Assembly: GCF_021730395.1 (NCBI RefSeq)
Contig: NC_069361.1
Span: 80,609,001 to 80,673,000, forward strand
DNA from: Mercenaria mercenaria
Lineage: Eukaryota; Mollusca; Bivalvia; Venerida; Veneridae
Direction: 5' to 3'
DNA: 64,000 bases
Position numbers and translations under genes: made by a program. Shown one piece after another: positions 48,125 through 61,800 of the stretch; the stretch's first letter is position 1, and the number at the start of each line of letters is the position of its first letter. The notes beneath the pieces were generated by a model. It did not search any database and was not told where the DNA came from. It saw only the letters and a program-made list of their open reading frames with translations.

Positions 48125-50791
48125 ATGTTTCGGAATTTTTACGCAGAGCAAAATATGACAGATCCAAGAGATAGTTGGTATAAACCAAACCTGTTGTTCA
48201 CTATCCATTACAGTAAGTGATAAGATTTTTTCTTGCATTGAAAGGTTATGGTAACTAAAATTGCTGTCCAAAAATCGCCATAACAACGGACAGTTTAAGT
48301 AAAATATATATAATGAAATTTATTCGTTGTTAACGATAATATGGAGTATGATATGGATCTATAAATATGTTAATAATATAAAAAAAAATAGGTGTAAGAT
48401 ATATATACCAAAACATGTAGTGAGTGCATCGTGACAAAGTATATATGTACTTCATAATGTGGATATGTCTTCCATTCAACTAAAAACCGCTTCTGGGTTT
48501 ACCCAGGAAAGAGGACATTTCGTGTATCGGTGCTTTACACCAAGCACATTGAAAATCCCTAAAAGAGCTACGGTATCGCACGCGGGTCCGCTTATACCTG
48601 AATATAACTCTCTTTATCTGCACCTGTTAGTCAAAAATGTTAATAACAAATAGAAGTACAAAATATACTATGTTTAAGGTTTAAACAGAGAAGGCACACT
48701 GAAATAGAAACCAAAAAAATAATTATTTGTTTATTTTAACACAACTATACCTCCATCCTTCCTGCTTAGTATTCACTAGTCCTGTACCCATGCAACCAAA
48801 TGAAAATGTTGTTGATAATGTGTTACAATATCGTTATTCTTAATACAAAAAGATAACAGTTCACTATTTTGCAAACATAAATTGAAACAATTCATTTTTT
48901 TTTTTTTTTTTTTTGGGGAAAATTATAAAAGTAATATTCTTTTTAATTATGGAAATGAAAGGATCGAGAATAATTATAATCTTAGTAGTTATATAAATAT
49001 CACATGTGATAGTGGATATTGTGAAGAAATATTATGTCTACCGAGGCGACACTCAAGGTTGACATTATTTTTCAAGGGTTTACAGGTCCTGCTATAACTC
49101 TAAAGCGTATGCGAGATTTATTTCATTACACACAAAAAATGACAAAAAGAACAAATTGATCAATGGGAAGAAAAACAAATTTTTTTGTGTGAAATCTTAC
49201 AGTACATCTATTGTATACTGGTAAAGAGAATGACAGCATGTCGCATGCCGCTATATGAAAAAAAAAATACTTGACTCGTTTTTTAGACTGATGTTCTATT
49301 TAGAGATTTTTAGAGAAAATCTGCTTAAGACTGGCGATGTCTCATCATTGCGTCTAGCATGTTACATACTGCAGTATAGAAATGTTTGCTAGGACGTGAG
49401 ATATCATAAGAGAAAAATCTTTGAAATACGCATGATCTTTTTCCACAAAAAATTGTAAATTCTAAAACCTTGGTCAGACGTAGGTCTCTATATAATATAT
49501 GATTTATTTTATTCATCTTTTCAATTTCAGGGCCACCAAAGCCACCGACACCACCAAAGATGATGGTAGTTACCAGAAAGTTCAACCCAAGCGTGTGTAC
49601 TTTCGGTGTACATGGTTGTGAACCACACTATAGAATGGAAAGGGAAGTTGTTTGGTCGAATAAAGAAGCCAAAAACAAAGAAGGTAGAAAATTAAGAGAA
49701 GTCTTTCAAGACGAAAGGACTGTCACGACAAAATTAGAATGTGATGACAATAGTCAAGACGACGGAAACAGCGATGATGATAATAATCGTGATAATGAAT
49801 ATGGTGACGGGTGGGAAAATGACGCATCTTTTGACGAGAATGTAGATGATATTAAAAGTATGGTTATTAGAATGATTGATGAAGTTACAAAGCAGTCCAA
49901 TCGAGTTGAAGCATCTACTGACACACGAAGAGATCATTTGCTTCCTAAAGGTGGTGATACTGGACAAGAAGAGTCACAATTGGAGAAACCGGGAAATAGT
50001 CTGAATTCAGAAATGATAAAGGTGGGACAAGTAAAGAAACAAAGTGACCAAAGTGACATTGGTAACATCAGAGAGCTCGAGAAAGTCCAAAAGGTAATGA
50101 GTCACAAAGAAGCAGAGTATGACGAGGAGATGAAACGGGATATAATCAGTCTGTATGATACGGCGAGATATGAATTTAAAACCAGTTCATCAGAGAAAAG
50201 TAATTATGACGACAAGTCAGATGTCGGTGGTAGATCAAATGGAGAAGAAATGATTGAAAAGAACACCGAAAATAAGAAAATGGAACAGAACAGCAATTAT
50301 GCCATTATTGAAGAGATCGGTGTTGACAATTTGCCCAGATTCGACGATCTTGCAAAGCCAGGCCAACCCGACATTGATATGCCAGATTTACAACAGTCCC
50401 CTGTTAACCTTGATGGGGGCAATGAAGAGTATGGTTCAGCTTTTGGCATCATGAGGGTGTACTGTGAAAGTGAGCTGCATACTGCATGGTTAGTTCATAA
50501 AATTTACTTTTGTTGCGTTTGAAGTCAGTGCATGTATATAAAACGTTGTTTTGAACGAATTTGTCTCAGCTTGTGAAAACTTATTATCAGGTTATATCCT
50601 GACAAGAGCAGTATTTTACGGATCTTACCGTTAGCATTGCTATTACATAGTTGTATTACTGCAACTCTGGATGTAACATATCAATATTGGATGAAATATT
50701 TGGATAAACCTAGTTTTTCGCCTTCTTACATTTTTTTCACTTACTTTTTGTCTATTTCAGGAACGGAAAGACTGAGTTCCACGGTCACTGA
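48125..50791 (+). CDS. Unrecognised acidic protein, three-exon gene
   Basis: Proposed exons: 48125-48212 (88 nt, donor gtaagtga), 49531-50488 (958 nt, acceptor tcaatttcag) and 50761-50791 (acceptor gtctatttcag). Phases agree throughout (1, then 2), giving 358 aa. The N-terminus is MFRNFYAEQNMTDPRDSWYK. A proline-rich stretch (PPKPPTPPK, residues 31-39) crosses the first junction. A highly acidic segment (about 100-136) is rich in D, N and E, followed by charged, probably disordered sequence with coiled-coil-like pieces. The end reads GIMRVYCESELHTAWNGKTE. No known domain is recognised. An X-box-like motif precedes it and the next gene is BBS1, so a ciliary role is conceivable but unproven. 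The first exon is the least certain part. Confidence 0.68.
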
Positions 50792-51065
50792 ATGAAGAGT
50801 GCCATTTTAATTTGTTGATTATTAATAATTGCATCATAATTTTTTAATATACATTAATACATTTAAATGGCGTTATATTTTCTCACGACCACATTCAAAG
50901 ATTCTGTATATTGAAAAGGATAGAGGTAGGCCTGTTGTCACATATATATATGACGAGTTCATACCAGCAGTAAACAGAGGATTTGAGCCGTCTTTGTAGT
51001 CATAATTTCAAGAGTATGACTTTAGTTACGTAACTTATTATCATACTGACAAACGTATCCCTCTT

Positions 51066-52512
51066 TTTATGCCCCCATTGTCGAAGACCTGGGAGACACA
51101 TAGTGTTCACGTTGGTCTGTCATTACGAATTTCTTGTGTACTCAACTTCCCTTACAGTTATCATTCAAATGAAACAACGTGAATTGGACATGCGCAAAGT
51201 GTCTGGACTTACGTCCGATTATTATTGTTTTAGATATGCCCTTTTTTTGGACTTAGCCATATTACAACTACTGTGTATGAAGAAGTTCAGATAAGAATAA
51301 ACAAGACACAAACACATCAATAAATATTTATTATTCAAAAAGATCATAATTATTAAATAGATACAGATGGACGGAGAATCTAAAAACATCACAACATCTT
51401 TAACAACAGCTAAAATGTATGAGTGACTACTTTTCAATTATACAAAACATGATACTTTTGTTATATAAGGTCTTTTGATAAATGAATGAACGTTTGATGC
51501 TAATGAAATGAATTCGAGTTCAATTTTCCAAAACATTCAAAACTATCAAGTCCTATTCAAAGAATAAGATTTTGTAAAAAAAAAATATGAAATGTAAAAT
51601 CAGTATTAACAAGAGCTCGTAGAACAGGAAATGCCCCACTTGATGCATTCGGTACTTGCACAAGGAACAAAAATGAGATGGTCGCTGTGCACTGTTCTAC
51701 TGTTCTGGGTCAACATGACCTTGACCTTTGACCTACTGACCTCAAAATCAATAGGGGTCATCTGCTGGTCATGATCAACCTCCCTATTAAGTTTCGTCAT
51801 CTTAGGCCCAATCATTCTCAAGTTATCATCTGGAAATGGTTTAACTGTTCCTGGTCACTGTGACCCTGACTTTTGACCTCAAAATCAACAGGGGTCATCT
51901 GCTGGTCATGATCAATAACCCTATAAAGTTTCGTGATCCTAGGCCCAAGTGTTCTCAAATATCGTCCGGAAAAGGTTCAACTGTTCCATTTTACTGTGAA
52001 CTTGAACTTTGACCTACTGGCCTCAAAATCAATAGTGGTCATCTGCTGTTCATGACCAACCTCCTTATCAATTTTCATGATGCTAGGCTCAAGTGTTCTC
52101 AAGTTATCGCCTGGAAACGGTTTAACTGTTCCAGGTCACTGTGACCTTGACCTTTATTCTACTGACCTCAAAATCAATAGGGGTCATCGGCTGGTCATGA
52201 CCCAACCTACCTATCAACTTTTATGATCCTAGGCCCAAGCGTTCTCATGTTATCATCCGGAAACCATTTTAACTGTTCTGGGTCACTGTGACCTTGACAT
52301 CTGACCTACTAACCTCAAAATCAATAGGGGTCATCTGCTGGTCATGATCAACCTCCCTATTAACTTTCATGATCCTAGGCCAAAGCATTCTTGAGTTATC
52401 ATCCGGAAACGGATTAGTCTACGGACAGACAGACCGGCCTACCTACTGACCGACCGACCGACAGACATCTGCAAAACAATATACCCCACCTTCTTCGAAG
52501 GGGGGCATAAAA
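51066..52512. mobile_element. Tandem-repeat element with TATGCCCCC subterminal inverted repeats
   Basis: Starts tttttatgcccccattgtcg and ends cttcttcgaaggggggcata. Between are about five ~145-bp units (tcactgtgaccttgaccttt, gacctcaaaatcaatagggg, tcatctgctggtcatgatca, taggcccaagcgttctcaag, ttatcatccggaaacgg) and a ccgaccgaccgac tract. The ends form a short hairpin. This layout is typical of bivalve Helentron-associated non-autonomous elements (class is inference). Confidence 0.7.
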
Positions 52513-52828
52513 ATATACTAAGAAGCTGTACTTGAAATACCCATGAAAATCAAAACTGAAGAAGCTTAACACACTGCAAAAGAGCATGTTCTCACTGCTG
52601 CATATAAATATAAAATTAGAATTTCATTTACTTCAGAAAATAATTTGATGTGAAACTTACACATGCATGTTAGACTACAGTTTTTCTTTTTCAACAAAAT
52701 TGGTACCACACTTAGCAAGAAATTCATTTAGCTTATCAATTCCCAAAACTAAGATGGCAAAACAATCACAGATACTTCTAAATATCACTTTGATGTTCAT
52801 TACAAACACTAAAATCCATCAGTGAATG

Positions 52829-55800
52829 TTAAACAACAACCAGTGTCTCACTGACAGGCATGCTGATTACTCCTGTGATGATTGGAACACTTTTGTTATC
52901 CTTTAACACATACACCTGAAATACATTAATATACAGATAAATAACTACATTCACAAATTTATTCTGACATCAAAATGACTAGGGAAACAATTAACAAATA
53001 AAGGTTTAGACCTATATCATAGCGTTTATTCTATAAATAGGACTTCAAAGTCATATTTATATTCGCTTGGTCACTGTTTGATCCACAAAATCAGTAATAA
53101 TTTTTTACAAATTTGTTTCTTTATTTTAAACTAGAAATGTGTCCATGGGACACAGATGCCCCCACTACAGGACATTAGTCAGGGGCCAGAACTCCTACAA
53201 TACTGAATGAATCCGGATGTGAAACCCCAGGTGCACAACTACACATGCTGACCAACATTCCTGTAAACTTTGGTGATTCTAGGTCAAATACTTTTGGGGC
53301 TATGCGCGACACACCATTAAAATGACCAATTTTTTACTAAGTCAGGGGCCATAACTCCTACATGACTGGATGAATCCGGACGTGAAACCACAGGTGCACA
53401 ACTACACATGCTGACCAACATGCCTGTAAAGTTTTGTGACTCTAGGTCATATACTTTTGGAGCTAGGCACGACACAACATTAAAATGACCAATTTTTACA
53501 AAGTCAGCGGCCATAACTGCTACACGACTGAATGAATCCGGACGCGAAACCCCAGGTGCACAACTACACATGCTGACCAACATTCCTGTAAACTTTGGTG
53601 ATTCTAGGTCAAATACTTCTGGAGCTATGCGCGACACAACATTAAAATGACCAATTTTTTACTAAGTCAGGGGCCATAACTCCTACATGTCTGGATTAAT
53701 CCGGACGCGAAACCCCAGGTGCACAACTACACATGCTGACCAACATGCCTGTAAAGTTTTGTGACTCTAGGTCATATACTTTCAGAGCTAGGCACCACAC
53801 AACATTAAAATGACCAATTTTTACAAAGTCAGGGGCCATAACTTCTACATGACTGAATGAATCCGGACGCGAAACCCCAGGTGCACAACTACAAATGCTG
53901 ACCAACATTCCTGTAAAGTTTTGTGACTCTACGTCAAATACTTTCAGAGCTACGCGCGACACAACATTTTCGGAAGGACGGACGGATGGACAGACGGAAG
54001 GACGGACGGACAAGAGCAAATCTATATGCCCCCCCCAAAGTGGGGGCATAAAAAAGATCCAGATACATCTTATAAATCATTCTACAGGTCAGAAGGAACT
54101 GTTTTTAGATTTTTAAGAATCATTTTTATCCTATGGACAAAAATGTAATTTCAGTACAAAAATTCCTCCACCAGGAAACTTTTTTAAATAATCATTTTGG
54201 ATCTAGGTAAAAGCTTAGTTAAAATTGCAACTAAAAATATTTCAGCCCAGATTGGCTGAAACTTACTGTCTTACAATAAAATCAAATCTTAAAAAGGCTT
54301 GGAGATCTTTAGAATAGTGAATAATATGAATGGTATTGTAATGAAATTGAGAGAAACTAGGGCTGCTTTTGAGAAAAGCGCATGTCTCCCACAACTGCCT
54401 AATCATCTAAATAGTAAGTCAGTCTTTATAACCTTTCCACACCTGTAACGTGATAAAACGTATTAGCGTCTGATGTGCCTTTCACGCTTCCGTAGAATCA
54501 ACATTTACTAAACGAAATTCATTTTGAAAATATTTCTGAAATGTCTAGGTCTGCACCTCTCAAATACGGAAATATCTTACACCCGAGGCTTATACTGACA
54601 CTTTCAGACAACATCAAAAAGGATCTTTTGAGCGATTTGACAAAGTTCCAAAAATCTCTATGTACCCTTGCTCCATTACGGACCCCTGTAAGATTTGTGT
54701 TTACTTCGAGTTCAAATATTTTTTCGTAGATGAAAAGCTGACATGTCGTGCTAAAGCCCAGGTATTTTCAAATTGTTAGAAAATGCTGAAAATTGACTCC
54801 CCATGAGCAAAAAAAAAAAAGAAAAAAAAAAAAAGAAGTCCACGCGCATACATTTTGACGGGGTGACCCCTGCGCGTGACCCCTGACTATCGACAAATCC
54901 AAAGGCGACTTTCTTTTTCAAGTTTTGCATGTCTACTTTCATTTTCTTTACTTCCGGAAATAGCTGAAGGTCGAGTGACGTCATTTTCTGTGCTGTCAAA
55001 AACATACATATGCCTGGCCAGATTGCATAACAAGAGGGCCATGATGGCCCTATATCGCTCACCTGTTATCATTGCACTTGAGGACAAGAAGGTCCTCAGA
55101 AAAAATATCTAAATCCAAAGGACAGGAACAACAAAGGGAAGAAATTTAACCAAAAAGAAGAAAAAAATTCTTACAAGGTATAGATATGTCAAAAAACACC
55201 TAAAAATTGGAGGTACCATCCATGTTGTACCACAGAAAAGTGGTCTCGGTTTTTCCCTCTGGCCAATAATAAAAAAGTTACTAAAATAAGCTATTTATAG
55301 TAATGTAAAAGGAAAGTAATTAAAAAAAAAACAATATTGTAAGTGAACAAAAGAAGGATCTGCCAAATAAATATGTTGGCATAAATGAAATTTCAGATCA
55401 GTATCATCATTAGTTACGGAGATATACCCATTTTAATTTGAAATAAAGGGAGGTAATTTGACATAAAATCAGTCCATAGTTATCTACCCTGATTGTCTCA
55501 GTCCAGCTAATAACAATAATGAAATTTCAAATAAGTACTAGTACTTACTGATATAAATCCATTTTGATTACAATCAGGGGAGGTAATCAGATATAAAATA
55601 ACTCTGGAACCTATGACTGGATCTAATTTGTCATGGAATCCAAGATTTATTGTTGTTCAAGATATTTTGGAAGTTTGTATCAAATAAAACCATAAATGAA
55701 GTCTCTATATGGCTGCAAAAGCCAAAATAGCCGATTTTGGACCTTTAAGGGGCCATAACTCTTGAACCCAAGAAGGAATCTGGCCAGTTTAAGAAAGGAA

Positions 55801-58800
55801 GCAAGATCTTGTGGTGATACAAGTTGTGTACAAGTTTGGTTAAAATCAAATCATAAATGTAGCTGCTATTGTACAGACAAGGTCAAAATAGCTAATTTTG
55901 GCCCATTCAGGGGTCATAACTCTGGGCCCCATTAAGGGATCTGGCCGGTTCAAGAAAGGAACCGAGATCTTATGGTGACACAAGTTTTGTGCAAGTTTGA
56001 TTAAATTCAAATCATAAATGAAGCTGCTATTGTGCAGACAAGGTCAAAATAGCTAATTCTGGCCCTTTCAGGAGCCATAACTCTGGTACCCATAATGGAA
56101 TCTCACCAGTTCAAGAAAGGAACCAAGATCTTATGGTGATACAAGTTGTGTGCAAGTTTGGTTAAAATAAAATCATAAATGAAGCTGCTATTGTGCAGAC
56201 AAGGTCAAAATAGCTAATTCTGGCCCTTTCAGGGGCCATAACTCTGGAACCCATAATGGGATCTGGCCAGTTCAAGAAAGGAACCGACATCTTATGGTGA
56301 TACAAGTTGTGTGCAAGTTTGGTTAAAATAAAATCAATAATGAAAGCACTATCGTACAGACAAGAAATTGTTGACGGACGCACGGACGGACCGACGCATG
56401 CATGCACAGATGACGGACGACGGATGAAGGGTGATCACAAAAGCTCACCTTGTCACTATGTGACAGGTGAGCTAAAAATGTGCCCGGCGTCCTAAGGATA
56501 TACTGTTTACTCACTACAAATATACCTTTGAAGAGTAAAAAGGCTGATTTTGGGTAATTCAAGGGTCATAATTCTGAAGTGCCTTGGGCGATTTGGCAAG
56601 TTAATGAACTTGGCCGAAGAGTTATGGTCAAAAACATTTGGTTCAAGTTTGGTGAAGATCGGATGAGAACTGTTCGACTTAGAGTGCGGACAAGAGTAAA
56701 AAGGCCGATTTTCTGTAATTCAAGGGCCATAATTCCGAAGTGCCTAGGACATTTGGCTAGTTATCGAGCTTGACCAAGGACTTATAGACAAACACATTTT
56801 GTTCAAGTTTGGTGAAGACTGGACTTAGAGTGAACATAAAGGACACACAAAAGGACCCCTATACTACTAATGATTAGTAGCATAGGGGTCCTTTTGTGTG
56901 TTAAGACCAGAGCGTTTTTCGGTAATTCAAGGACCATAATTCCGAAGTGCCTGGGCCGATTTGGCTAGTTATCGAACTTGGCCGTGGTCTTATGGTCAAA
57001 CACATTTTGGTTATGTTTGGTGAAGATTGGATGAGAAATGTTCGACTTAGAGTGCGGACAAGCTTTGTGACAGACTGGATTAAATCAACAGTCTCCCACA
57101 CCACTGTGTGGTGGGAGACAAAATTAAGGAAGTCCAAACTGTTAAAGAATATTGGGATATAACAGTAGGAATATGTGGATATAACAGTAGCATGGTGAAA
57201 TAACAGATCCACACTGAACTCCACACCAAACATTTTTCAGCTGCTAACATTCCTTTTGTCAAGTATAACAACATTTATGTAAAGACCGAAACAAACTGAT
57301 TCAAAAGGACTGATCTACCATTTCAGGGTCAAAAGGACTGATCTACCATTTCAGGGTCTGAAACCACACTATCATTCAAACAATCAATATAACCTAACTT
57401 CACAGGATCTGATTAATCGTTATCATTCAAACATACATTGTGACGTCCCATTACAGGGTCTGAAACATGCCTAACATTTTAACGTTCAATGTGACTTACC
57501 TTAATAGTGTCTGACACACCCTTATCATTCAAGCATTCAATGTAAGTCTCATAGGCATAATTTAGACCAGGTACTAGCATTGGAACCTGAAATATACAAA
57601 ATTCAAATATGTGAATAATCACATAGGATGTTTGCCAACATGAATTTTTCTTTGTGCTGAAAGTGACCCTTCAAAAAAAAGACTCTTTGTACTTCACACA
57701 CAAATACTATTGCTATTGCCCAGACCTTAACATTAAACATTTAAGACAGAAGGTGTACCACACCCAGTAGTATTGTGACAGGCTGTAAGTTTAAACAAGA
57801 ACACCTCTAAAAGCAGAATTTAATTCTAGAATGGCTATAAGCATGACTGATGCAAACCAAGCAACACTCACAGAACTTTGTAAACTGGGTCTGTAATTTG
57901 TGTATCATTAAAATAATAAAGCTTCAACATATGAGCCGTGCCATGGGAAAACCAACATAGTGGGTATGCGACCAGCAAGGATCCAGACCAGCCTGCGCAT
58001 CCGCGCAGTCTGGTCAGGATCCATGCTGTTTGCTAACAGTTTCTCTAATTCCTTTGAAAGCGAACAGCATGGATCCTGACCAGACTGCGCGGATGCGCAG
58101 GCTGGTCTGGATCCTTGCTGGTCGCATACCCACTATGTTGGTTTTCTCATGGCACGGCTCATATATATGACAAATACTTACAGGAATATATGTCTTTCGA
58201 AAACTGTATAGTTTATCATCATAGTCAAATGTAATATGGAGATTTGTGGAGGCTTGACTCAAAGATGTATTCTGAAGATTTACTGTCAGTTTAAAAGTTG
58301 GTCCAATTCCTTGTACCTGAAAGGTCAAAACACAAAGGCCAATCAGCATGCTGCAGGAAAGATATGTCACAACCAATTATTAAGGAAAACTTGCATTTTC
58401 TTTATTCAGTGATTCAAAGTTAAGTTACATACACAGTGACTGTTGTTTGTTTTAGGCAACAAATATTTAATGTTGGGCAGTTCATCTAACTAGTGTTCCA
58501 GGATTCTGTACAAGTACATACATGTTCTCCATTATACCTCAGTCACACATATGGCGCGGATAGCTACGTCTAGCCACTGATAGAAACGTAGTACGGCTCA
58601 GGTACGGATCGATACGGATAACTACGTTTCTGTCCGTAGCTAGACGTAGCTTTCAGCGCCGTATGTGTGACTGTGGTATTAGTAACTACCACATGAATCT
58701 GAATCAGAGTGGAAAACAATATGACTTCTGACATAATCATCATGGAGAACATACACCGCACCTAGGTATCAAACTCATGACCCCCCCCCCCACCAACTCC

Positions 58801-61800
58801 ATAGATCTTTGCTCTCCCTATTGAGCTAAGCAAATGGGTTACAGATAACAGTGATAGACCACTCACTTGAGCACTGATGGCTCAAGCACCCAGGCTCACC
58901 TTGGAATTCATGTGGTCCATGACCATTTTCTTTATCTTCTATATGAAAATACCTTGGCTGGGTTGAATACAAATAACTTAACTACTACTAGCATGACACC
59001 AGGTCCCTGTGTGCTACTGGTAAACTCTAGCTGAGGTATGAAAAATGTCTGCACCATCGTTACACAATTGCTTGATATTCTTTGTTTGCTATTCACTATT
59101 TCTTGAAGGTACAGACTGACTCTGTATGAATATCAACAATCATTTTGAAATGAAAAATATATTAGCATTTACATTAACTAGATAAAAACCCTAACCTAAG
59201 CTGAGAGTTTTAAAGGCTACATGGGATCAGTAGATATTGGATTCATTGCATTGTTTAAGGATTAGCTTACCTGAGCTGAAAGTTTCAGAGGCTCCATAGG
59301 ATCTGTAGATATTGGATTCATTGCGTTGTTTAAGGCTTTGGCATACTCCCTGGCTGTATTCAGTCTCAACAAGTACAGGTCTCTCTGGAATGTTCTGTGC
59401 ATGGCTGCAAAAGTATGACATACATGTTACAATTTTCTAGAAACAGAGAAATTTAAAATCAAGTGAACCAAGTTTCAGTGCTAGTTGTCAAGAAAAGCAA
59501 ATCTGAGCAAAATATAACAAACAAAAATTTCCAAAGTTTAACAGTTGGTAAAACTTCTGACAAAATACCATTTGAAAACCCACATTCATTCACATTTACC
59601 ATTTCCAATGGACACTATATAGACTATCTAAGACTATATCATGCACAAAAACACCAAAAGAGTATCTGACAGTGCTGATTATACAACAAAACTTTTATTC
59701 CCAGGTTAAAGGTGTTCAATCTATTCAAGCAACATTTTATGTCATGTTACAGTCTTCATATATTCTGTTAAAGATTTATTTTAGGAAAAAAAAAGGCTAC
59801 ATGAATGTATTTAAAATGCAGACTATTTCTTCTGAAGAATTTAACACAAAAGTTATACCAGTATATTCATGTTATTCCTTAGGCAAAGTAAGTTAATTAA
59901 TTCATACTTATGCTAAAATAACTCTTTGTTGGGTAAACCAGAAAAGGAAAATAAAAATTCAACAACAGTTGTATGAGAACAGCAATGCTTGACAATAGCC
60001 TTGTCACTTGAATTGCCTTGTTTACTGAATGAATATAAATTTCAAAGTAAAAAAGGGATATAATTTGGTAAACATGCAAAACAGAGCTATAAAAATTGCA
60101 CAATGCATGTCAGCTTATCACACCTGACAAGTTTGTGAAATTTCAATCCATTCCCACAAGTAAGTACTGCGATACCAGCTTACATACTAAAACCAAATCA
60201 ATATGACAACACTGACAAATTGGTGAGTGCAATAGTTGTAACTTCAAACAGTTAAAAATACCTCCAATTAAAATCAACTATATATTAAACTCTCAGTGAA
60301 CACAAATAGGTGTAAGAAAATGATCAGTTGCCTAAGCTTAGAACAATTCCGTGTCTTGACTATGATTAACCACCTTTAATCTGGCATGGTGTTGACTTGC
60401 TCACTGGTAATATGCATTACTTGTAGGGTCTTCAGAATCCAGTATTTGCCGTACTTTGCAAATACTGGTTTATAGATCTAATTGCAGGGAAAAAAGGTAT
60501 AAAGGTGATCTGCTTTCAACTAATACTGCTAGACAACCTTAAGCACAGTACTGTTATCATTGGTTATTCTCACATAACCTGCAAGTTATATATGACACTA
60601 TAATTTATATAACAACTGTTGTTGTTTTTATTTCTCTGATTAATGCAGGATAATGTATAAGTGCAGATCATACAAACGTACAGGTTATCCTCATGAAATT
60701 ACATCACCTTGTCCAATATGGCATGAAATTTACTAGTTTTTTTGCAAATTTTACTTTTCTACATTTCATATGTCTCATAAAGAACAGGTCAATAATAAGT
60801 CCAGCCACTAACAACAAGAAGCCAATTGTACTTACTGACTGCATTCTCCCTTTCCCTCAGTGTTTGGTCTACAAACAGTTTGGTTTTCTTGGGAACATTT
60901 AATTTGACATTCTGAGCTGCAGGGGGTCCTCCTGAAAGATCCCGTTCTTCAAACACAGCTGTACGTTTCAAAATCTTTATCAATAATCCACCATCTACAA
61001 ATGAAAAAAACTTTCGTCTTTTCAAGGCATTCAAGTTTAATTACATATATGTTGATTTCCTAGTTGAGATAAAGTCTAAAATTTGAATTCTACAAACTAA
61101 ATTGAGTAAATTTTGCATAATTGCCGAGGTACAATACAATGCTGATTTACTATATTTTGGATGATAGTATCACTGACAAAAAATTTTCATTTTCTGTATA
61201 TATTAAAAGCAAGCACAGAAGTAAAAGTAAGCATCTGGACAAATCACTCCAAGATTTCTTTCTTTAAGTAAAAAGAGCCGCGCCATGAGAAAACCAACAT
61301 AGTGCGTTTGCGACCAGCATGGATCCAGACCAGCCTGCGCAGTCCGGTCAGGATCCATGCTGTTCGCTTTCAAAGCCTTTTGGAATTAGAGAAACTGTTA
61401 GCGAACAGCATGGATCCTGACGAGACGGCGCGGATGCGCAGGCTGGTCTGAATCCATGCTGGTCACAAATGCACTATGTTGGTTTCCTCATGGCGTGGCT
61501 CAAATGTAGTATGCAATCCTATACTTTGTACTCTACCAAATAAATGAGACTTACTGCTTGTACACATCACCAAAGCCCCATCTTCTCTACCGAACCTTCC
61601 AAATCTCATAGCTGTCACCACATCATCTGTCTTTATAATATCCACTAGGTACTTCTCCTGTATAGTACAAGAAATCATCATATAGACAATATACCATCTA
61701 GTTATCTTGAGACATATAAAAAAATTCGGAGTTACAATGGCATCTACAGGCATGTACTGGAAGTATTAAACTTGTGTGATTTTTTTGATGGTAGTAGACT

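Noticed and set aside
48459-48653. 64-residue frame between the first and second exons of the acidic-protein gene
   Set aside because: No acceptor/donor pair of compatible phase was found; direct splicing 48212 to 49531 keeps the frame.
53317-54049. 106- and 117-residue frames on - with repeated '[12 protein letters not shown]' peptides
   Set aside because: They are in-frame translations of ~165-bp tandem units inside a transposable element; similar frames occur in many such arrays.
57901-58180. C-terminal extension of the BBS1 frame past 58182 on -
   Set aside because: It reads through a GT donor into a palindromic MITE; the next exon at 57586-57500 continues the BBS1 alignment.
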